Below are positions 26,813-35,169 of a stretch of 46,003 bases of DNA, piece after piece. Below the pieces are notes generated by a model that saw only the letters and a program-made list of their open reading frames with translations, ran no database searches and was not told where the DNA came from. The stretch is from Candidatus Jidaibacter acanthamoeba. Lineage in GTDB: Bacteria; Pseudomonadota; Alphaproteobacteria; Rickettsiales; Midichloriaceae. The stretch covers positions 1 through 46,003 of the forward strand of contig NZ_JSWE01000146.1 in the NCBI RefSeq assembly GCF_000815465.1. Direction: 5' to 3'. Every line of letters starts with the position of its first letter. Position 1 is the first letter of the stretch. A program made the translations under genes and the position numbers.

Positions 26813-27379
26813 TTAATCCTTAGCTCTTTCCAAGTATTCTATCTCAGCAGTCTTAATCACTATTTTTTCACCCATACTGATAAACGGTGGAACCATTATC
26901 CTAACCCCGTTTTCCAAAATTGCCGGTTTATATGATGAAGCCGCGGTCTGACCTTTAACTACCGGTTCACATTCTTTAACGGTTACTACTAAAGTCTCGG
27001 GAAGGGAAATCGTAAGCGGTTTATCTTCATAAAACTCAACATTTACTTCCATTCCGTCTTGTAAGAATACTACTTGCTCACCGACAATCTCTTTATCGAT
27101 ATAAATTTGCTCATAGCTTTCATTATCCATTAAAGCCAGGTTATCCCCTTCCATATAAAGAAACTGAAATTTCTTTTGATCCAGACGCACTTTTTCAATA
27201 TTCTCATTACTTCTAAATCTATTATTCAATTTGGTGCCGTTGATCATATCTTTCATTTCAACTTGCATATAAGCTCCACCTTTACCGGGCTGAGTGTGCA
27301 TAGTTTTTTGCACTACCCAAAGTTTGCCGTTATATTCAAGCACATCACCCACACGAATGCTGTTAGCATCAATCTTCAT
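26813..27379 (-). CDS. efp: Elongation factor P
   Basis: The 188-residue protein has the three-domain EF-P layout. The N-terminal KOW-like domain starts MKIDANSIRVGDVLEYNGKL and includes the tip loop QPGKGGAYMQVEMKDM, with the modifiable Lys in PGKG. The middle OB domain has LALMDNESYEQIYI, and the C-terminal OB domain VVKGQTAASSYKPAILENGV then RIMVPPFI. EF-P relieves ribosomes stalled at polyproline stretches. The lysine tip suggests modification of the EpmA type, though no epmA/epmB is in the window. It heads the efp-bolA-grxD cluster. Confidence 0.96.
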   Translation of the reverse strand: MKIDANSIRVGDVLEYNGKLWVVQKTMHTQPGKGGAYMQVEMKDMINGTKLNNRFRSNENIEKVRLDQKKFQFLYMEGDNLALMDNESYEQIYIDKEIVGEQVVFLQDGMEVNVEFYEDKPLTISLPETLVVTVKECEPVVKGQTAASSYKPAILENGVRIMVPPFISMGEKIVIKTAEIEYLERAKD

Positions 27380-27507
27380 GATTTCAACTCATTGGAAATT
27401 TTATGGAGATAATCTAACATAAGCTTTTAGAAGATCATAGAAAAAGTTTTATATCACTTTCAATATTCTCTTCTTTTTACTTACTTTAACTTATTAACTT
27501 TATAAAA

Positions 27508-29400
27508 TTACTGGCATGCTAAGCATTCGTCATAATTAGTATCACTGCTTCCACCACCCCCCGACACTGCGCTATCAACCTGGACGCCTGCCGGTATCAA
27601 TTTCATTTCAAGCTGGATCGGAGAATGCTCGGATTTAATCGATACTTTATCCGCTCTTTGAAGCGACTTGGAACGACAGTAATACATACTCTTCACCCCT
27701 CTCTTCCAAGCCGTAAAATGCAGCAAATGCAAATCACGTTTATGGATATCCGCCGGGATAAAGATGTTTAACGATTGAGCCTGGCAAATAAACGGAGTTC
27801 TATCAGCAGCTAAATCAATTATCCATCTTTGATCAATTTCAAACGCAGTTTTAAATACATCTTTTTCTTCTTGACTCAAAAAATCTAAATGTTGAACCGA
27901 GCCTTCGTGATTCATGATTGAAGACCAAACATCATCACTATCCTGTTCCTTTTCCTGCAATAGCTTCTTTAGATGCTTATTTCTAACATTAAATGAGCCG
28001 GTCAAAGTCTTTTGGGTATAAGTATTTGCATTATAAGGCTCAATTCCGGGAGAAGAATTACCTGCAATAATAGAAATTGAAGCAGTAGGAGCGATTGAAG
28101 TTTTATGACTGAACCTTTCCATTAATCCAGCTTCTAAAGCATCAGGACATGCTCCCTTTTCTTCAGCCAGCATTTTTGAAGCTTTATCCACTTCTTGCTT
28201 TATATGCTTAAATATTCTCAAATTCCATGCTTTAGCCATAGCTGATTCCATAGGCAGCATCTTAGATTGCAGGAACGAATGCAATCCCATCACTCCTAAG
28301 CCTACACTTCTTTCCCGGTAAGCGGAATATTTTGCTTTACTCATGCTGGTCGGAGCTTTATCAATAAAATCTTCCAGCACATTATCTAAAAACCTCATAA
28401 TGTCAGGAATAAAATCTTCGTTGTTATTCCATTCTTCATAAGTTTCAAGGTTTAATGAAGAAAGGCAGCATACCGCCGTTCTTTCATTGCCCAAATGATC
28501 CTTACCGGTTGCAAGAGTAATCTCGCTGCATAAATTGGAAGTTTTTACTTCAAGACCTAGTTTTTTATATACTTCGGGTTTCGCATCATTCACATGATCG
28601 ATAAATAGTAAATAAGGTTCTCCGGTTTCTACTCTGGCGGTTAGAATTCTAATCCATAAATCTCTAGCTTTTACGACTGCGATAGTCGACTTATCATATG
28701 GGCTTTTTAACTCCCAAGGATCATCCTTTTCAACTGCTTCCATGAAGTCATCGGTAATAACTATGCCATGATGCAAGTTGAGCGCTTTACGGTTCGGGTC
28801 ACCTCCCGTCGGTCTTCTAAGCTCTATGAACTCTTCAATTTCAGGATGCCATACAGGTAGATATACAGCTGAACTTCCTCTTCTTAAACTGCCTTGAGAA
28901 ATTGCAAGAGTCAGCCTATCCTGCACTCCTATAAACGGAATAATTCCTGAAGTTTTGCCGTTGCCTCTTACTTTTTCTCCGATAGAGCGTACACCACCCC
29001 AATAGGTACCGATTCCCCCACCTCTTGAAGCCAGCCACACATTTTCATTCCAAACATCAACAATCCCATCCAGGCTATCTCCGGTCTCATTTAAAAAACA
29101 CGAGATTGGCAAACCTCTATCAGTTCCTCCGTTACTCAAAATCGGAGTAGCCGGCATAAACCACATTTTACTCATATAATCATAAAGCCTGTTTGCATGC
29201 TCTTCATCATCAGCATAATACTTAGCAACTCTTGCAAACAAATCTTGAAAAGTCTCCCCTTCTAATAGGTAACGATCTACCAATACTGCTTTTCCGAAGT
29301 CAGTTAAATTTTTATCTCGCTCAGAATTTAAAGTTATTTTAAACTCTTTTTTATTGATTAACTTTTGCGGCTCTACCTTGAATGCGGCAACTGAGCACAT
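27508..29400 (-). CDS. nrdA: Ribonucleoside-diphosphate reductase, alpha subunit
   Basis: The 630-residue protein is the catalytic subunit of class I ribonucleotide reductase. Active-site cysteines are visible in LPISCFLNETGDSLDG and TSNLCSEITLATG (the N-x-C-x-E catalytic triad), and in CCLSSLNLE; the C-terminal redox pair is in YDECLACQ. Further marks are LASRGGGIGTYWGGVRSIGE, GVMGLHSFLQ and TASISIIAGNSSPGIEP. The N-terminus has no obvious full ATP-cone, so allosteric activity control may be absent. AAGAGGG lies 7 bases before the ATG. nrdB is not adjacent. Two NrdR-like boxes lie over and upstream of a promoter. Confidence 0.95.
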   Translation of the reverse strand: MCSVAAFKVEPQKLINKKEFKITLNSERDKNLTDFGKAVLVDRYLLEGETFQDLFARVAKYYADDEEHANRLYDYMSKMWFMPATPILSNGGTDRGLPISCFLNETGDSLDGIVDVWNENVWLASRGGGIGTYWGGVRSIGEKVRGNGKTSGIIPFIGVQDRLTLAISQGSLRRGSSAVYLPVWHPEIEEFIELRRPTGGDPNRKALNLHHGIVITDDFMEAVEKDDPWELKSPYDKSTIAVVKARDLWIRILTARVETGEPYLLFIDHVNDAKPEVYKKLGLEVKTSNLCSEITLATGKDHLGNERTAVCCLSSLNLETYEEWNNNEDFIPDIMRFLDNVLEDFIDKAPTSMSKAKYSAYRERSVGLGVMGLHSFLQSKMLPMESAMAKAWNLRIFKHIKQEVDKASKMLAEEKGACPDALEAGLMERFSHKTSIAPTASISIIAGNSSPGIEPYNANTYTQKTLTGSFNVRNKHLKKLLQEKEQDSDDVWSSIMNHEGSVQHLDFLSQEEKDVFKTAFEIDQRWIIDLAADRTPFICQAQSLNIFIPADIHKRDLHLLHFTAWKRGVKSMYYCRSKSLQRADKVSIKSEHSPIQLEMKLIPAGVQVDSAVSGGGGSSDTNYDECLACQ

Positions 29401-29431
29401 AATAATTCCCTCTTAAAAAACCTTTGATCCT

Positions 29432-29447
29432 ATACTATATATAGTAT
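29432..29447 (-). promoter_or_regulatory. NrdR box 1 upstream of nrdA
   Basis: ATACTATATATAGTAT is a perfect 16-base palindrome that matches the core of the NrdR box consensus (acaCwAtATaTwGtgt). It lies 31 bases before the nrdA start and overlaps a candidate -10 element. NrdR represses ribonucleotide reductase genes when bound to dATP/ATP. Confidence 0.75.
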
Positions 29448-29462
29448 TAGAATTTGCAATAA
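29434..29462 (-). promoter_or_regulatory. Candidate nrdA promoter
   Basis: On the - strand TTATTG (29457-29462) and TATAGT (29434-29439) are spaced 17 bases apart. The -10 lies inside NrdR box 1, as expected for a repressed promoter. Confidence 0.5.
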
Positions 29463-29472
29463 CTTTTATTTT

Positions 29473-29488
29473 TAACTAAATATTGATT
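29473..29488 (-). promoter_or_regulatory. NrdR box 2 upstream of nrdA
   Basis: The core CTAAATATTG (29476-29485) matches CwAtATaTwG at nine of ten positions. It starts 41 bases from box 1, about four helical turns; paired NrdR boxes are normally spaced by whole turns (about 31 or 41 bases). Confidence 0.6.
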
Positions 29489-29562
29489 TTTCAAAAAACA
29501 TGTTGACACCCCATTAATCCAGCCATTGGAGAAGGGAAAAAAGCAAGGTAGTACGAAAAATG

Positions 29563-30477
29563 TTATTTACAACCCAAACTTTCTATTTGCTCATTAGCTC
29601 TCTTTTTAAGAAAGGTTGAAGCATTAGGAAATTCTTTTTTAAATTTGGCAAATGTAAAGCAAGCCTGCTTAACTTTATGCAATCTGCCGAGAGACTCACC
29701 CAGCTTCACTAAACTATCCGGCGCTTTATCGCCGTTAGAGTTTTGCTGATAGCTTTTTAAATACCTTATTGCAGCTTGATTATATTTTTCGGCCTGGAAA
29801 TTAATTTCTCCGATCCAAAATTGAGCCTCGCTCACTCTCACATGATTGGAGTTATTATCGATAAACTCTTGAAATGATTTAAGTGCTTTATCCGCATCTT
29901 TTTCTTTAATTGCAGCATAAGCTTTTTTGTAAAGGATTTCTCCTTGATCATCTTTAGTACTATTTTTGGTCTTATTTAAGCTTTGTTCTTGCTTAGCTTT
30001 TTTTTCCAAAGCCTTCTGGTCGCTTCCTTTAAATACATTTTGTTCAGTCAATTGCTCATCGATGGAATCAAGTTTTTTATCAGCTTCACTGGCATTAATT
30101 TTAGTTTGATCCTTACGTTGATTAAGTTCATTAAATCTATATTCAATGTCAGAAGAAAATTTTATAAATTTATCATTAAGCTGTGAATATTCAAATTGAA
30201 GTTGCTCTATATCACCCCTAATCGTTTTTAACAATTGATAAAGCTCATCGAACTGCGCAGAAACTGCTGCATTACTCGAGTCGCCCGAAGTTTTCGGCTC
30301 GGAATAAATCTGCTTCTGTAAAGCCACCATATTTTGTTCAATACCTTCTACTCTTGCAAATAAATCAGTCTCGGAAAGCTTTGGCTTCCTTAGCAAACTT
30401 GACTCATCAGATAGTTGAGCAACCGCATTAGCATTTAAACTTAAACAACAGGCGAACAGAAACAATATTTTTTTCAT
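29563..30477 (-). CDS. cpoB: CpoB/YbgF, Tol-Pal-associated cell division coordinator
   Basis: The 304-residue exported protein has a signal peptide (about 2-19, ending NANA), an N-terminal coiled coil (about 45-130, with FDELYQLLKTIRGDIEQLQF and RFNELNQRKDQTK), and a charged linker rich in K, E and Q. A C-terminal tetratricopeptide domain follows (about 180-300, LYKKAYAAIKEKDADKALKS, then FQEFI, AQFWIGEINFQAEKYNQAAI). This is the CpoB layout: trimerising coiled coil plus TPR. It links the Tol-Pal system with peptidoglycan synthesis at division. The tol-pal genes are not nearby. It follows leuS by 7 bases. Confidence 0.85.
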   Translation of the reverse strand: MKKILFLFACCLSLNANAVAQLSDESSLLRKPKLSETDLFARVEGIEQNMVALQKQIYSEPKTSGDSSNAAVSAQFDELYQLLKTIRGDIEQLQFEYSQLNDKFIKFSSDIEYRFNELNQRKDQTKINASEADKKLDSIDEQLTEQNVFKGSDQKALEKKAKQEQSLNKTKNSTKDDQGEILYKKAYAAIKEKDADKALKSFQEFIDNNSNHVRVSEAQFWIGEINFQAEKYNQAAIRYLKSYQQNSNGDKAPDSLVKLGESLGRLHKVKQACFTFAKFKKEFPNASTFLKKRANEQIESLGCK

Positions 30478-30484
30478 ATATATA

Positions 30485-33001
30485 CTATAAAATTATGTTA
30501 ATTATTTTATTAGGCACATGGATTACTTTCTTAATTTCTGAATTCTCTAAAACCGAGCCGATGTTACCTAGAAGTTTAGCCTGCGCCAGCGTTTCTTCTT
30601 CAGTTGCATTTAACTTTATTTCCATAATGCCCCTCATTTTACCATTTAACTGTACAGCAATAGTGACATTATCATCAACTAAAAATTTCGGATTAGCTTC
30701 AGGCCAAGCTATATTTATTAATGCATTTTCATTTCCTAAAATACACCACAATTCCTCAGTAACATGAGGGGCAATCGGGTTTAACAGCCTTATCGCCGTT
30801 TCAAGCCCCAGCTTATAGGTTGCTTCCGATAAAGAGTTACTGCTTAAATAGTTGGTAAGCTCTCTGATTTTAGCTATCGCCTTATTAAAATGGAAGTGCT
30901 CTAAGAAATCAGTCACATCTCTGATAGTTTTATGAATTACTTTTAAAGCCTTTTCATCGTGAGTCGGATTCGAAGATAAAGCGGGATTAATTTCAAGCAC
31001 CATTTTATATAACTTGGAAAGGTATTTATACGAGCCTTCAATCCCGGTATCAGTCCATTCCAAGTCGCGGTCAGGCGGAGAATCCGATAGTAAGAAAAAG
31101 CGCGCGGTATCAGCTCCATACTTCTCTACAATAGAATCTGGATCCACAACGTTCTTCTTAGATTTACTCATTTTTTCCGAACGGCCGAGAACTACTTCTT
31201 CTTTGGTCGATGAATGATAAACCTTATTACCTTCTTTTTTTACTTCTTCGGGATATAACCAATTGCCTTTTTCGTCCTTATAAGTTTCATGACAGATCAT
31301 TCCTTGGGTAAGCAACCTGTCAAACGGCTCAGAAAGATTTAAATAACCGCACTGCTTAAGCGCTTTAGTAAAAAAACGCGAATATAAAAGGTGCATAACA
31401 GCATGTTCAATGCCTCCGATATATTGATCAACGGGTAACCAATAATCTACTTGGTTTCTGTCGAAAGCTTCTTCGCTTTGCGGGGAGCAAAACCTTGCAA
31501 AATACCAGGAAGATTCAAAGAAAGTATCAAAAGTATCGGTTTCACGGGTAGCTCCTTTGCCGCATTTCGGGCAATTAACATGCTTCCAGGTCGGATGATT
31601 GGAAAGAGGGTTTCCCTTACCGGTAAAATTCACATCTTCAGGCAGCTTAACCGGGAGATGTTCTTTAGGCACCGGAACTACTCCGCAATCATCGCAGTAT
31701 ATCATCGGAATCGGACAACCCCAATAACGTTGACGGGAAACCCCCCAATCTCTAAGCCTATACTGAACTTTTCCTTCGCCTTGCTTTAAGCGCTCTAATT
31801 CTTCTATAGCTCGTTTTTTAGCAGCAAAGCTATTCATTCCATCCAAAAATCTAGAATTAAACATTACTCCATCTTCTTCTATATATGGCTCTTTGTTATA
31901 ATCTATTTCTTGATTAGATTTCGGCTTTATCACCGGAATTATAGGTAAATTATATTTTAAAGCAAATTCATGGTCTCTTAGGTCATGGGCAGGGCAGGCA
32001 AAAATTGCCCCCGTGCCGTAATCCATGAGTACAAAGTTTGCGATATAAACCGGAAGCTTAATTGAATCGTCAAGAGGGTGCAAAACATAAAGCCCGGTAA
32101 ATACTCCCTTCTTCTCGACAGTTTCTAAAACTTGTTCGCTTACGGCATTATGGGCACACTCTGCGATAAAAGCCTTAACTTCTTCGTTTTCTACCTGAAC
32201 TAGAATCGGATGATCATAAGCAACACCTATATAAGAAGCGCCGAACAAAGTATCGGGGCGAGTAGTATAAGCATCTATATATTGCTCACTATTCTCTACT
32301 TTAAACTTAACTACGGCACCTTCGGATTTACCGATCCAATTTTTTTGCATAGTCAGCACTTTTTCAGGCCAATTTTTAAGCTTATTCAAATCTTCTAATA
32401 ATTCATCGGCATACTCGGTAATTTTTAAAAACCACTGCTTTAATTTTTTACGCTCTACAAGTGCGCCCGAGCGCCATCCTCTGCCGTTTTCAACTTGTTC
32501 ATTCGCAAGCACGGTCTGATCAACCGGATCCCAATTAACTATTGATTCTTTTTGATAAGCAAGACCGGCTGTATAAAAATCTATGAACATTGCCTGCTCA
32601 TGTTTGTAGTAATCGGCATCACAAGTTGCAAGTTCTCTTCCCCAATCATATGAAAAGCCGATCGGAAGCAATTGCTTTTTCATCGCTTCTATATTCGAGT
32701 ATGTCCATTCTGCTGGCTGCCGGTTATTTTGAATTGCAGCATTCTCAGCTGGTAAACCGAATGCATCCCAACCCATCGGATGCAATACGTTAAACCCGGC
32801 GGATTTCTTAAACCTTGCGACCACATCACCTATAGTATAATTCCTTAAATGCCCCATATGCACTCTCCCGGAAGGATAAGGGAACATCTCAAGCACAAAA
32901 TATTTCGGTTTAGAAAAATCCTCAGATACTTTAAATGAATTGTTTTGATTCCAATATTCCTGCCATTTTTTCTCTATAACTTTCGGATTATAATCACTCA
33001 T
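30485..33001 (-). CDS. leuS: Leucyl-tRNA synthetase
   Basis: From the ATG at 33001 the protein is 838 residues and starts [20 protein letters not shown], the LeuS family N-terminus. The longer frame to 33043 adds 14 residues (starting [12 protein letters not shown]) that do not look native, although neither start has a clear ribosome binding site. The HIGH motif is [20 protein letters not shown]. The editing (CP1) domain includes [20 protein letters not shown], the zinc-like knuckle is C-x2-C in NCPKCGKG, and KMSKS appears in [15 protein letters not shown]. It attaches leucine to tRNA-Leu and edits mischarged product. cpoB follows. Confidence 0.96.
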   Translation of the reverse strand: MSDYNPKVIEKKWQEYWNQNNSFKVSEDFSKPKYFVLEMFPYPSGRVHMGHLRNYTIGDVVARFKKSAGFNVLHPMGWDAFGLPAENAAIQNNRQPAEWTYSNIEAMKKQLLPIGFSYDWGRELATCDADYYKHEQAMFIDFYTAGLAYQKESIVNWDPVDQTVLANEQVENGRGWRSGALVERKKLKQWFLKITEYADELLEDLNKLKNWPEKVLTMQKNWIGKSEGAVVKFKVENSEQYIDAYTTRPDTLFGASYIGVAYDHPILVQVENEEVKAFIAECAHNAVSEQVLETVEKKGVFTGLYVLHPLDDSIKLPVYIANFVLMDYGTGAIFACPAHDLRDHEFALKYNLPIIPVIKPKSNQEIDYNKEPYIEEDGVMFNSRFLDGMNSFAAKKRAIEELERLKQGEGKVQYRLRDWGVSRQRYWGCPIPMIYCDDCGVVPVPKEHLPVKLPEDVNFTGKGNPLSNHPTWKHVNCPKCGKGATRETDTFDTFFESSWYFARFCSPQSEEAFDRNQVDYWLPVDQYIGGIEHAVMHLLYSRFFTKALKQCGYLNLSEPFDRLLTQGMICHETYKDEKGNWLYPEEVKKEGNKVYHSSTKEEVVLGRSEKMSKSKKNVVDPDSIVEKYGADTARFFLLSDSPPDRDLEWTDTGIEGSYKYLSKLYKMVLEINPALSSNPTHDEKALKVIHKTIRDVTDFLEHFHFNKAIAKIRELTNYLSSNSLSEATYKLGLETAIRLLNPIAPHVTEELWCILGNENALINIAWPEANPKFLVDDNVTIAVQLNGKMRGIMEIKLNATEEETLAQAKLLGNIGSVLENSEIKKVIHVPNKIINIIL

Positions 33002-33108
33002 ATTTTTTTGCCGTTTAGTAATTTGGAGTTCAATATATAGCACCTAGGCTAAAATTGCAAAAACTAAACGATATACATAAAAAAAGGAAAACTTAATTTC
33101 AAACTATA

Positions 33109-33993
33109 TCAGGCAAAAATCTGCTCCGCTTGGTTAGCATTTTGAAATGTATCACCAAAGTGATCTTGTATAAAGTCTCCGGTAGATTTAGTTACTGCTT
33201 CAGATAAATCTTCATACTGTTTTGCTAAATTAGAGAGCTTAGCTTTGTAAAGCTTTCCTTGCTCATCTAATAAGGCTTTGCTTCCTTCAAGGAAATTAGT
33301 CTGTTTTTGTTTTACATAAGCATCATATGCCTGCTGATACTTAGCAGTAATATCACCACAATCAACTTTGATTGTGCAATGATAAGTGGTAGTACACAGC
33401 TCACTACGGCTATTATAGCCACCGGTTGGGATACAGTTTGTTGTTGAAGAATCACTATTATGCTTATTACACGGAGTGCTCGCTTTTAAAGCTTCTCCTT
33501 TTGCATTGCATTCAGCGTCTGCCGAGGCCTGTAAAGAGGCTCTTTGCGCTTCAAAATCCCCCTCTAATTGGCTTTCCTGTAATTCATTATCAGCTGTTAA
33601 TTTCTCAATAAATTCCTTTTTGAGAGCTTCCTGTTCTTTATTAAATTGCTCCTTAAGCTTTAATAGTGAAGTTAGTTTATTGAGTTGATTGATTAGCCTT
33701 CCATCTGCATTATCTTCTAGGTTTGCCTCATCACTATCTATATTTTGCTCTTTTGTTGGAATTTGCGAATAGTCATCTCTTTTAAATTCTCGTTTATCGG
33801 TTTCCGGGTTAGTAATTAATTTTCCATCCTTAAGATCCTGCGCCAACTTCTGTGCAAATTCTTCTTTTGTTTTACAACCTATTGCGGCTATCCTTCCTGC
33901 GCGGTTGTTCCATAAGTCCATATTTTTTTCAATTGAATAAGATTCCGGAGTATCCGCCTTGTGCTGCTTATCTATATCAAAAAAAGACCCCAT
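33109..33993 (-). CDS. Main body of a frameshifted DUF6973-like gene
   Basis: The frame from Met at 33993 is 294 residues, but it is open back to about 34131 without a start. The true gene most likely begins at 34286 and lost one base near 34131. The upstream open part encodes DAFRHAYVAGS; together with MDLWNNRAGR (about 25-34 here) this resembles the paired motifs of DUF6973-type domains. A long helical region follows (about 100-170, for example KEQFNKEQEALKKEFIEKLT), then a Cys/Ser-rich stretch with CNKHNS, NCIPTGG, ELCTTTYHCTIKVDCGD, and a final helical part. The function is not known. The gene follows a small membrane protein gene in one operon. It could be real protein from an internal start, or a sequencing or assembly artefact could have created the break. 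Confidence 0.65.
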   Translation of the reverse strand: MGSFFDIDKQHKADTPESYSIEKNMDLWNNRAGRIAAIGCKTKEEFAQKLAQDLKDGKLITNPETDKREFKRDDYSQIPTKEQNIDSDEANLEDNADGRLINQLNKLTSLLKLKEQFNKEQEALKKEFIEKLTADNELQESQLEGDFEAQRASLQASADAECNAKGEALKASTPCNKHNSDSSTTNCIPTGGYNSRSELCTTTYHCTIKVDCGDITAKYQQAYDAYVKQKQTNFLEGSKALLDEQGKLYKAKLSNLAKQYEDLSEAVTKSTGDFIQDHFGDTFQNANQAEQIFA

Positions 33994-34124
33994 TTCCTCA
34001 GAAAGATAATGTATATAATTTTTACCCTGGCCAAAAAGTTCATAAGCTTCACCTTTTAGGTTTGAGCTAATATGGTTACCTTCGATTGCTATACTTCCTG
34101 CTACATATGCATGCCTAAATGCAT

Positions 34125-34286
34125 CTAAATCGGATTATGTCCGTCTATCACAGTTTTTCCATTAGAAAGCGTTTTATAAGGAAGTGACCCAACATATTGT
34201 TTATAAGCTTGATTAGCTTCCTCACTTTTTTTAATTATAAATTCTTGCTTTATTTTTTTATATTCATCATAAGCTGGTATAGTCAT
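34125..34286 (-). pseudogene. 5' part of the frameshifted gene
   Basis: An ATG at 34284-34286 has AGGAG seven bases upstream. It encodes 53 residues, MTIPAYDEYKKIKQEFIIKK to GKTVIDGHNPI, before TAG at 34125-34127. One extra C in the sequence AATCC would restore AAT CCC GAT TTA GAT and join this part in frame with DAFRHAYVAG downstream, giving about 392 residues in all. Confidence 0.75.
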
Positions 34287-34290
34287 AATA

Positions 34291-34764
34291 TTACTCCTGA
34301 TTAGTAAAATTAATTATTTTTCCTTTGTAAAAAATAAACTTTGCGGTTCCATTATAACATGTTGAATGAATATTATTTGAGAAAAGATTAATATTTATAA
34401 ATCCTCTTCTTATATTTATTACCATAACTTCCTCGCCTTTATAGTTAAATTGCATGTTATAAATATCATCTGCTAACTCTGCTCCATTTGGTTTATTTCT
34501 CTTTACATGGTTCTTTACTCCATATTCATAAGGAAAATATATACAACACTCATCCCATTTAAAATCAGTCAAATTTCTAATCTGAGTTGATTTTGCATTG
34601 CTGTGGAGAGCTTCTCCTAACTTTTTTTGAAATAAATATTGATCTTCTTTGTCTAAATATCCGTTTAAATCAAGGTAAACATAGGAAACGAGAAGCATAG
34701 CGCCTAATAAGGTTACCACTACGGGAACTCCAAATAATATAACAATTAATTTTTTCCAATTCAT
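34291..34764 (-). CDS. Small membrane-anchored protein, unknown function
   Basis: The 157-residue protein has one N-terminal transmembrane or signal-anchor helix (about 5-30, KLIVILFGVPVVVTLLGAML plus LVSYVYL) and an otherwise soluble, beta-rich exported part with two adjacent Cys (FKWDECCIYFPYEYG), NKPNGAELADDIYNMQF, and VINIRRGFININLFSN. AAGGTAA precedes the ATG. The stop is 4 bases before the start of the frameshifted gene, so they form a two-gene operon. The small anchored partner next to a larger helical protein might be an immunity or assembly partner. That is conjecture; I recognise no family. Confidence 0.65.
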   Translation of the reverse strand: MNWKKLIVILFGVPVVVTLLGAMLLVSYVYLDLNGYLDKEDQYLFQKKLGEALHSNAKSTQIRNLTDFKWDECCIYFPYEYGVKNHVKRNKPNGAELADDIYNMQFNYKGEEVMVINIRRGFININLFSNNIHSTCYNGTAKFIFYKGKIINFTNQE

Positions 34765-35169
34765 ACAATATTACCTTTTTATCTGCACTTATATTTTATT
34801 TTTATCACTTGTACTACCCAACTATTCATTTATTATTTATTTAAATGTAATAAAACTAAAAAATTAAAAGTAGATTTCATATAAAGCTTTTTTTATTAAA
34901 ATAGGTAAGAGATCGAGAGACCGATACAAGCAGCTTATTATTAAAATATAAGATGATTTTTTAAGTTAAATAAAAATTTATTGGTAACATGCTAGCTTTG
35001 CTGTACTTTCTCATTAAAGTTATCCTACCTTAAAGAATAAATTTTTTATGTTCAGATAACTAAACTTAACTTCCATCTTTTAAAGTTACCTAATATGTAT
35101 CTTTATATTTTATTTTAGAAAAGATTTTTATATACTTCGGTAAAATATAGAAAGATTTTACATAAATAT
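34765..35169. other. 405-base A/T-rich gap before mutS, no gene recognised
   Basis: The gap between the divergent 34291-34764 gene and mutS holds no convincing ORF, tRNA or strong hairpin that I can see. It is rich in A/T runs. It must contain the promoters of both flanking genes, but I could not settle on unambiguous -35/-10 pairs. Confidence 0.5.

Noticed and set aside
29503-29531. TTGACA on the + strand as a promoter
   Set aside because: There is no -10 element at 16-18 bases, and no + strand gene follows.
34125-34135. Programmed ribosomal frameshift in the split gene
   Set aside because: No slippery heptamer or stimulatory structure is apparent; a single-base loss in a short C run is simpler.
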